In this document: positions 6,421 through 11,252 of the stretch, piece by piece
Position numbering within the stretch: the stretch's first letter is position 1
Layout: each line of letters starts with the position of its first letter
Assembly: GCA_946528555.1 (NCBI GenBank)
Contig: CAMMYS010000016.1
Coordinates: 1 to 11,252 of the forward strand
Source of the DNA: an uncultured Mycoplasmatota bacterium
GTDB lineage: Bacteria; Bacillota_I; Bacilli_A; RF39; UBA660
DNA length: 11,252 nt
Direction of reading: 5' to 3'
The notes under the pieces: model-generated
What the model was told of the DNA's origin: nothing
Databases searched by the model: none
Seen by the model: only the letters and a program-made list of their open reading frames with translations
Position numbers and translations under genes: made by a program

Positions 6421-9400
6421 ATGAAAAAAGTATTATTATTTGTATTAACTTTATTTGTTTTTGTACATGTTAATGCAGAAGAATGTTTAGAAAAGGAGTA
6501 TATAGATTGGGCTAGTGATTTAAAACCTGTGTTCACTGTATTTAATTATAATGAACATGAAGATTTAGATCTTACTAAATATCAATATGCTTATTTTTTA
6601 TCATTATCTAAAGAAAGAGATGATATAACATTTAATGTTATTGATAAGTATAACAATACAATACCAGCTGATCATTTTGATGAAATAAATATATATGGAG
6701 CTGGATTATATAAAGAGATAGAAGGTAAAGAAGAAACTTATAAAATAGAAGTTTATGGAAATGCTAAAGGTAGTTGTAATGGTAAATTAATAACTACTTT
6801 AGAATATACAGTACCTGCTTTTAACCAATATTATAAGACTCAATATTGTGATAAATATAAAGAACATGAGTTATGCCAAGTATTTACAAATGCTACTCAA
6901 GATATGACACTGGATGATTTTAAAAATGAAATGAGAGCATATGAAGAAGAATTAAATAAAAAGAATAATTTCTTTGCTAGAGTTTGGGATTTTATAGTAA
7001 GTATTAAAGTATACATATTATGTGTATTAATTCCAATCATAGCAGTTTCAATTTATTACAATCTAAAGATTAAAAGATATAAAAAGATGAGAAATAGAAA
7101 AGAAACAGTAAGAAGACACCATAAAAATTATGTAATATTATTCTTAATGTTATTCTTATTAGTAGGAAAAGTTAATGCATCGGGTGTTTGTGGTGATGCT
7201 ACTATCATAGAAGGACCTATAACAAGTGCTGGATGGGCTACAAGATTAATCCTTTGTGATTTCTATGATACAGGTAGAAAAACTTCAATTGGAGGAACTA
7301 GTGATTTTGCAAGTGCTGTAGCTGCTGGTGAAGAATTAGTTGAACAAACAGTATGGGCAGCCGATGGAAAAAGTTCTAGTTCAATATTTGTACCAATGTG
7401 TCGTATTAAAGCAAATGGAGGACCTGGTCAAGTAGATGCAGAGATTACTTCAACTTACACATATTTAAAATGGGAATGTGATGCTTGTTGTGATGGAGTA
7501 GATGAAAATGGAAAACCTTGTACTCCTTCAGGACATGATCAATTATACGATGGAGATTGTAAAGATACAGAAGAGGATGTATCAGGTGATATAACACCAC
7601 CAGCATGTGGTAAATGTGCTGCAAATGTTCCAAGAAGACAAAGTTGTGAAACAGAAGTTAAATATTATGTAAGATGTCCAATCTATGCTTGTAATCCAGT
7701 TGAACAAACAGTTGAAGGCTGGTGTAATGCTACATTTAAAGTAAATGGTGATGATGCATATTGTGTTAACCCAAGTGATAAATTCCCAAATGGAATTCCA
7801 AATAACTATCAAACACAACCATTTGATCCAACAACTTGTAAATCAAGTAATAGTACACCTGATTGTGGATTTGCAAATATTTTAATAGAAGCAGAATATT
7901 ATAGTAACAGACATCCAGAAAATAAAATATCTTATGAAACAAGAAATATGGCTCTAAGATTATGGGCAGCTGATTTAGAATTAGGTGGTTTCTATAGAGT
8001 AGGTTTAGCATATATGAGAGGATATGATTGTGGTGAATATGTTGCATATCCAGCAGAAAATCATGTTAATGTATATGTTGAATCATTAAATTATATATGG
8101 AGATTATATTTTGAAGCTTTAAAGAGAGAAGGAGTAGATCATAGTGTTGAAGGTTTACTAAGCACTAACTTCTTTAAAAATATAGCTTGTACTCCTGGAC
8201 AATTAGGAGTTGTATGTCAAGGACTTACAAACTCATATGTACAAGCATTTGCATTATTCTTTAATACATATTTTGGAAATGAAGATATGCAAAACCACTT
8301 AGCTAATCTATATGGTGGTAGAGAAACTGAACCAATTTCAGCAACAGTATCTAGTCAAGTAATTGATGAATATAGTGTTGTAGAAGTTAAATATAGAGAA
8401 GAAATAACAATAGGTGAAAAGATTGAATGTTCTGATATTAAAGCTAAAAAAGCATCAGGACAAAAATTAACTGAAAATGAAGAAAAAGTACTATTCTATT
8501 GTAATAATGAAATTACACATGTAATTGGTCTTAGACCAGATGGTACTTTAATAGATTTAGCTACAAAGACAATAGTAACAGATTTAAATGGTGATGGTAG
8601 AATAGATTCAAAAGACTTCTTATTATTACCAGAAGGTGAAACATTTGATTTCTCTTATTGTCAAAAGAATATGTGTTATTCACCAACGGTTTACTTTGCA
8701 CTTTGCGATGAAGTTAAAAAAGAAGAAGAAAAATTTGAAACAATTTATACAACTATTAGATATACAGAATCAGGATCAAGATATAGTATTAAGAAATACT
8801 TAGCTTGTGGTTCTGGTGATTATCAGATGATGTATTCATATGATGAAGGTGAACAGCCTGGTAGAACGTGGGATGAAACGATTCCTACAACAAAACCACC
8901 AGTAAAAACATTAACATTAGATTTCTATTGTTATGATGAAGGTGGATGTGACAATTATAATATTAGAATAGAAGATAAAAATAGTTGTGCTAAGAAATCA
9001 AGTGGACATGGAGAAGTTAAAATTAAAGATCCATCTCTAAGTTGTATAATTAATATGCAAAGTTCAGTTGCTAAAAAAGCATATGACTATAGTGAATTCT
9101 TTGGTGTAAATAGTGATTTCTGTAAAATTTATTGTAGCGATACAGCAGAATACTATATGGCTAATAAAGTAGATATTTATTCAGGCTTATCATTCAAATT
9201 AGATATTGAATATGACGTGTTTAAATCAAATAAATCAAATAAACCATTTACCAATGTAGTTATTATGAAGAGAGATTGTGTATCTAATATATTCTACAAT
9301 AATGAATTTGATGAAAATATTGATTGGTCACAAATATATGCTGGTTTAGAAGGAAAAACTATTAAGAATTGGAAACAATTATATAGTGCATTAAGAAAAT

Positions 9401-10650
9401 ATGGTAAAGCTGAAGGACATATAAATCAAATATTATATGATTTATATAACTGTAACTTATATAAGAATATTCCAGTATATCGTCCAAAAGATAATGAAAT
9501 TGGAAATGTATATGAAAGAATTTTAGATATTTTCTCTGCTGAAAATAGTTATGGATTTAATGGAGATAAATATGGTTATAATTTTGGTACTCAACTAAAT
9601 GCTGAAAAGAATGATGTAGTAACATCAGAAGTTAAATATGATGGTGGAGCTTACTATATTGGTTCTAAATCAAGAGTAGGAAAAGATTATAGTAATATCA
9701 TATTAAAACATCAATTAAATAATCATACTGGATATACAGCAGGTAAGGCAAAGAATGTATCTGATATTAGATATTGTTCTGGAAAAGAATGTTTTGCATA
9801 TGATAAGAAGAAAGATGAATACTTATTACCTCATGATTTAGGTTTAAATACAAGTAATAAAACATCTGGTAATATACCAACTAATGATTATGCATACTTT
9901 ACAGTATCAAATGAAATAGATTTCTATAATGATAGTTTATTCCAAGTTGAACCTTATACAGGTAATGTTGAAGATATTACTAATAAAGCATCAAATGCTG
10001 ATTATTTAAAACTTGATAAATATGTTTATCCTGTTGGAGTAGATGCATATGCTGTATGTAAGAATAATAATTGCAATCTTACTCATAGAATTAGTATTAA
10101 TCAAACATATTATAGAAAGATGGGTAGTGGAACTAATGCATTTAAAGAAGCAATTAAACAAAGCGTTCATGCTTGTCCACATACATTAATTCTTCCACCA
10201 GTTGAGATTCAAACTGAAGCACATTATCGTAATGTAGATTTATCTAATATGTTCCCAACAACATTAAATGATGGTTCTAGAAGAATTGGTGTTAACTGGG
10301 AGAATTCAACAGCATACATCAATGAAACAGAACAATATTACAATGGACAAGGTGCTCTTAAATATTATGAAACTCACTTAGAATATAGTTATACTTTATC
10401 TCAAGATGCAATCAAGAAGATAAAAGAATATAATGCAACAAATGGTGGAGTTAAAACATATACAGACAATACAATTGAAAAAGGATCTTGTTCTGTAGGT
10501 GATAGAATTAAAACAAATTGTAGAAGTAGCTTTATTTCATCAATTAATAATAATACAAACCCTTATGGAATTGTTAATAATAGGCAAAGCTCTCAAAGAG
10601 GTGTATCAGATTATACAATTGAGAAGAAAAATGGTACTTTAGGTCAATAA
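6421..10650 (+). CDS. Giant cysteine-rich exported surface protein with two export signals (1409 aa)
   Basis: Function is unknown; probably an adhesin or envelope component. Order of parts: signal peptide 1-19 (MKKVLLFVLTLFVF..., cut after VNA); ectodomain 1 (20-~190, Cys at 22 and a few later); membrane helix ~197-215; a basic cytoplasmic loop 216-236; a second hydrophobic stretch 237-249 ending KVNA-S with the look of a second signal peptide; then ectodomain 2 of about 1,150 residues. I count about 46 Cys in total, one in the first membrane helix, often in close groups (CDACC, CGKC, CxxxxxC), suggesting disulfides. A thioester-domain-like segment lies at 447-515 and an EF-hand/dockerin-type loop at 721-732. 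There is no LPXTG motif and no C-terminal membrane span, so anchoring would be by the N-terminal hairpin. If signal peptidase cuts after A253, ectodomain 2 is instead released. It is followed by a strong terminator. Confidence 0.85.
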   Translation: MKKVLLFVLTLFVFVHVNAEECLEKEYIDWASDLKPVFTVFNYNEHEDLDLTKYQYAYFLSLSKERDDITFNVIDKYNNTIPADHFDEINIYGAGLYKEIEGKEETYKIEVYGNAKGSCNGKLITTLEYTVPAFNQYYKTQYCDKYKEHELCQVFTNATQDMTLDDFKNEMRAYEEELNKKNNFFARVWDFIVSIKVYILCVLIPIIAVSIYYNLKIKRYKKMRNRKETVRRHHKNYVILFLMLFLLVGKVNASGVCGDATIIEGPITSAGWATRLILCDFYDTGRKTSIGGTSDFASAVAAGEELVEQTVWAADGKSSSSIFVPMCRIKANGGPGQVDAEITSTYTYLKWECDACCDGVDENGKPCTPSGHDQLYDGDCKDTEEDVSGDITPPACGKCAANVPRRQSCETEVKYYVRCPIYACNPVEQTVEGWCNATFKVNGDDAYCVNPSDKFPNGIPNNYQTQPFDPTTCKSSNSTPDCGFANILIEAEYYSNRHPENKISYETRNMALRLWAADLELGGFYRVGLAYMRGYDCGEYVAYPAENHVNVYVESLNYIWRLYFEALKREGVDHSVEGLLSTNFFKNIACTPGQLGVVCQGLTNSYVQAFALFFNTYFGNEDMQNHLANLYGGRETEPISATVSSQVIDEYSVVEVKYREEITIGEKIECSDIKAKKASGQKLTENEEKVLFYCNNEITHVIGLRPDGTLIDLATKTIVTDLNGDGRIDSKDFLLLPEGETFDFSYCQKNMCYSPTVYFALCDEVKKEEEKFETIYTTIRYTESGSRYSIKKYLACGSGDYQMMYSYDEGEQPGRTWDETIPTTKPPVKTLTLDFYCYDEGGCDNYNIRIEDKNSCAKKSSGHGEVKIKDPSLSCIINMQSSVAKKAYDYSEFFGVNSDFCKIYCSDTAEYYMANKVDIYSGLSFKLDIEYDVFKSNKSNKPFTNVVIMKRDCVSNIFYNNEFDENIDWSQIYAGLEGKTIKNWKQLYSALRKYGKAEGHINQILYDLYNCNLYKNIPVYRPKDNEIGNVYERILDIFSAENSYGFNGDKYGYNFGTQLNAEKNDVVTSEVKYDGGAYYIGSKSRVGKDYSNIILKHQLNNHTGYTAGKAKNVSDIRYCSGKECFAYDKKKDEYLLPHDLGLNTSNKTSGNIPTNDYAYFTVSNEIDFYNDSLFQVEPYTGNVEDITNKASNADYLKLDKYVYPVGVDAYAVCKNNNCNLTHRISINQTYYRKMGSGTNAFKEAIKQSVHACPHTLILPPVEIQTEAHYRNVDLSNMFPTTLNDGSRRIGVNWENSTAYINETEQYYNGQGALKYYETHLEYSYTLSQDAIKKIKEYNATNGGVKTYTDNTIEKGSCSVGDRIKTNCRSSFISSINNNTNPYGIVNNRQSSQRGVSDYTIEKKNGTLGQ
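7009..7179 (+). other. Internal membrane hairpin / second signal-peptide-like region of the giant protein
   Basis: Residues 197-253. The stop-transfer helix VYILCVLIPIIAVSIYYNL is followed by about 20 residues carrying at least eleven Lys/Arg plus two His, then YVILFLMLFLLVG and KVNA before S254. From M223 (7087) onward it reads exactly like the start of a second secreted protein, and its VNA end matches the cleavage site of the N-terminal signal peptide. No ribosome-binding site precedes 7087, so separate initiation is not supported. Confidence 0.8.
7759..7965 (+). other. Thioester-domain-like segment with the glutamine position changed
   Basis: Residues 447-515 read Y-C448-V-NPSDKFPNG..., then ISYETRNMALRLWA (503-516). 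Thioester domains of Gram-positive adhesins have a Cys in a [YFL]C-hydrophobic motif and, further on, a TQxAxW-like motif supplying the bond-forming Gln. Cys448 fits; the expected Gln is Arg508. The resemblance is by eye, and if real the internal thioester could not form. Confidence 0.3.
8581..8616 (+). other. EF-hand / dockerin-type calcium-binding loop in the giant protein
   Basis: Residues 721-732 read DLNGDGRIDSKD, which meets the calcium-loop pattern with side chains at positions 1 (D), 3 (N), 5 (D), 9 (D) and 12 (D), and Gly at 6 and Ile at 8. Dockerin type I uses two such loops; only one is seen, so it is a lone calcium site more than a cohesin-binding module. Confidence 0.75.
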
Positions 10651-10679
10651 AAACTTATGATTTAATCATAAGTTTTTTT
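10650..10679 (+). terminator. Rho-independent terminator after the giant gene
   Basis: An AAAACTTATGATT / AATCATAAGTTTT inverted repeat (10650-10662 and 10664-10676) forms a long stem with a small loop and ends in seven T residues (10673-10679). The left arm starts at the last base of the TAA stop. The arm is preceded by A residues, so weak reverse function is possible. Confidence 0.9.
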
Positions 10680-10715
10680 ATGTATTTTTTGTTAATTCTT
10701 TGATATACTAATATA

Positions 10716-10721
10716 TATAAT
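10716..10721 (+). promoter_or_regulatory. Probable -10 box for the pilin-like gene
   Basis: TATAAT at 10716-10721, with TTAATT (10692-10697) 18 bases upstream as a weak -35. The start near 10728 leaves a leader of about 14 bases with AGGTGAT (10729-10735) before ATG at 10742. With the terminator just upstream, the gene is transcribed separately from the giant protein. Confidence 0.45.
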
Positions 10722-10741
10722 GAATGATAGGTGATACTAAC

Positions 10742-11252
10742 ATGAGGAAAAAAGGGTTCACATTAGTTGAAATGTTAGCTGTAATAGCAGTCCTAGGATT
10801 ACTAGCTCTTTTAGTACTTCCAAATGTACTTAAAAATTATAGAGATGCTAAAAAAATATCATTTATAAATGAAGCAAAAGAAGTATATTCGGCAGCAACT
10901 GACTTATATGTTACTCAAAGAACAAAAGGTAATAAAGTAGGTTTAATAGAAACTGGTGGAAGAAATGAATTATCTATTTCTAATGCTAGTGATTTAAATT
11001 ATACAATTAGACTAGATAGCGATGGAAAAGTAACAGCGTTTAAACTTTTTAATGCAGAATATTGTATAGTTGGAGTAGGAGATTTTCTTGGTAAATATAC
11101 TAAAGAAGATATTATAGAATTATCTGATGAAGAAGCAGCACAACAATGTGAAGTATCTGCAGTTCAAGATGGACAAAAGTTCATACTTAGATTACAAAAT
11201 AAAGGTGCTGTTAAAACAGATTATAATCCTAAAATTATTTACTTAAAATATA
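10742..11252 (+). CDS. Type IV pilin / pseudopilin-like protein (3' end outside window, 170 codons visible)
   Basis: The N-terminus MRKKG-FTLVEMLAVIAVLG... is a class III signal: short basic leader, Gly at -1, Phe at +1 and Glu at +5, followed by a hydrophobic helix to about residue 27. Prepilin peptidase would cut after G5 and methylate F6. The mature protein would assemble through its N-terminal helix into a pilus or a ComG-type pseudopilus. The rest is a soluble head with two cysteines (EYC and QQC) that may form one disulfide. The frame is open to the window edge without a stop. AGGTGAT six bases before ATG fixes the start. No assembly ATPase, prepilin peptidase or further pilin is visible, so major pilin, minor pilin and competence pseudopilin cannot be separated. 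Confidence 0.9.
   Translation, partial: MRKKGFTLVEMLAVIAVLGLLALLVLPNVLKNYRDAKKISFINEAKEVYSAATDLYVTQRTKGNKVGLIETGGRNELSISNASDLNYTIRLDSDGKVTAFKLFNAEYCIVGVGDFLGKYTKEDIIELSDEEAAQQCEVSAVQDGQKFILRLQNKGAVKTDYNPKIIYLKY

Noticed and set aside
6351..6536. Minus-strand frame across the start of the giant gene
   Set aside because: Overlaps the promoter, ribosome site and signal peptide of a well-supported gene and has no start signals of its own.
7445..8047. Three minus-strand frames rich in His, Ile and Cys inside the giant gene (7445-7633, 7582-7818, 7766-8047)
   Set aside because: They overlap each other and the plus-strand gene; composition is that expected from antisense reading.
7087..10650. Separate second gene starting at M223 of the giant protein
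   Set aside because: The signal-peptide look is striking, but there is no ribosome-binding site before 7087 and the frame continues unbroken from 6421; reported as a fusion instead.
1..11252. Mycoplasma-type code with TGA as Trp
   Set aside because: All long genes use TGG for Trp and none contains in-frame TGA, despite the very low GC.

Overview
The window is strongly AT-rich and dense in genes. Arg is nearly always AGA, the ribosome-binding sites are clear AGGAGG/AGGTGA types, and factor-independent terminators are common. All long genes stop at TAA or TAG and Trp is written TGG, with no in-frame TGA in more than 3,000 codons, so the standard bacterial code applies. The most likely source is a low-GC Gram-positive (Bacillota; Bacilli/RF39-like or Clostridia, probably host-associated). 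This rests on base composition and gene style, not on a marker gene. I saw no tRNA, rRNA, CRISPR array, insertion sequence or phage gene, and no gene-free stretch exceeds about 100 bases.

Left part (1-2345): the tail of a small helical protein resembling the end of a WXG100/ESAT-6-like protein, then a terminator. Next come two tightly spaced genes, a 146-aa coiled-coil protein and a 561-aa protein whose C-terminal third is a long Gln/Lys/Glu coiled coil built on an almost perfect 29-residue (87-bp) tandem repeat, closed by a GAAA-loop terminator. The layout recalls Gram-positive type VII secretion cargo clusters, but no secretion machinery is visible.

Middle (2360-5830): an 864-aa cytoplasmic alpha-helical protein with a distinct C-terminal alpha/beta domain, coupled to a 54-aa charged micro-protein. 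A convergent HD-domain metal phosphohydrolase follows. The two convergent genes overlap by 4 bp and share one bidirectional terminator hairpin that contains both stop codons.

Right part (5740-11252): divergent promoters whose -35 boxes lie on the same bases within a perfect 14-bp palindrome. One serves the HD gene, the other a membrane-anchored, thioredoxin-fold-like protein without any cysteine. Then comes a 1,409-aa exported protein with about 46 cysteines. It has two export signals in one chain (signal peptide, small ectodomain, membrane hairpin, about 1,150-aa ectodomain), a thioester-domain-like segment and a dockerin/EF-hand calcium loop. After its terminator a type IV pilin-like gene runs off the window edge. 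This half looks like a cell-surface module. The giant cysteine-rich protein and its Cys-free thioredoxin-like neighbour are the best candidates for something undescribed.
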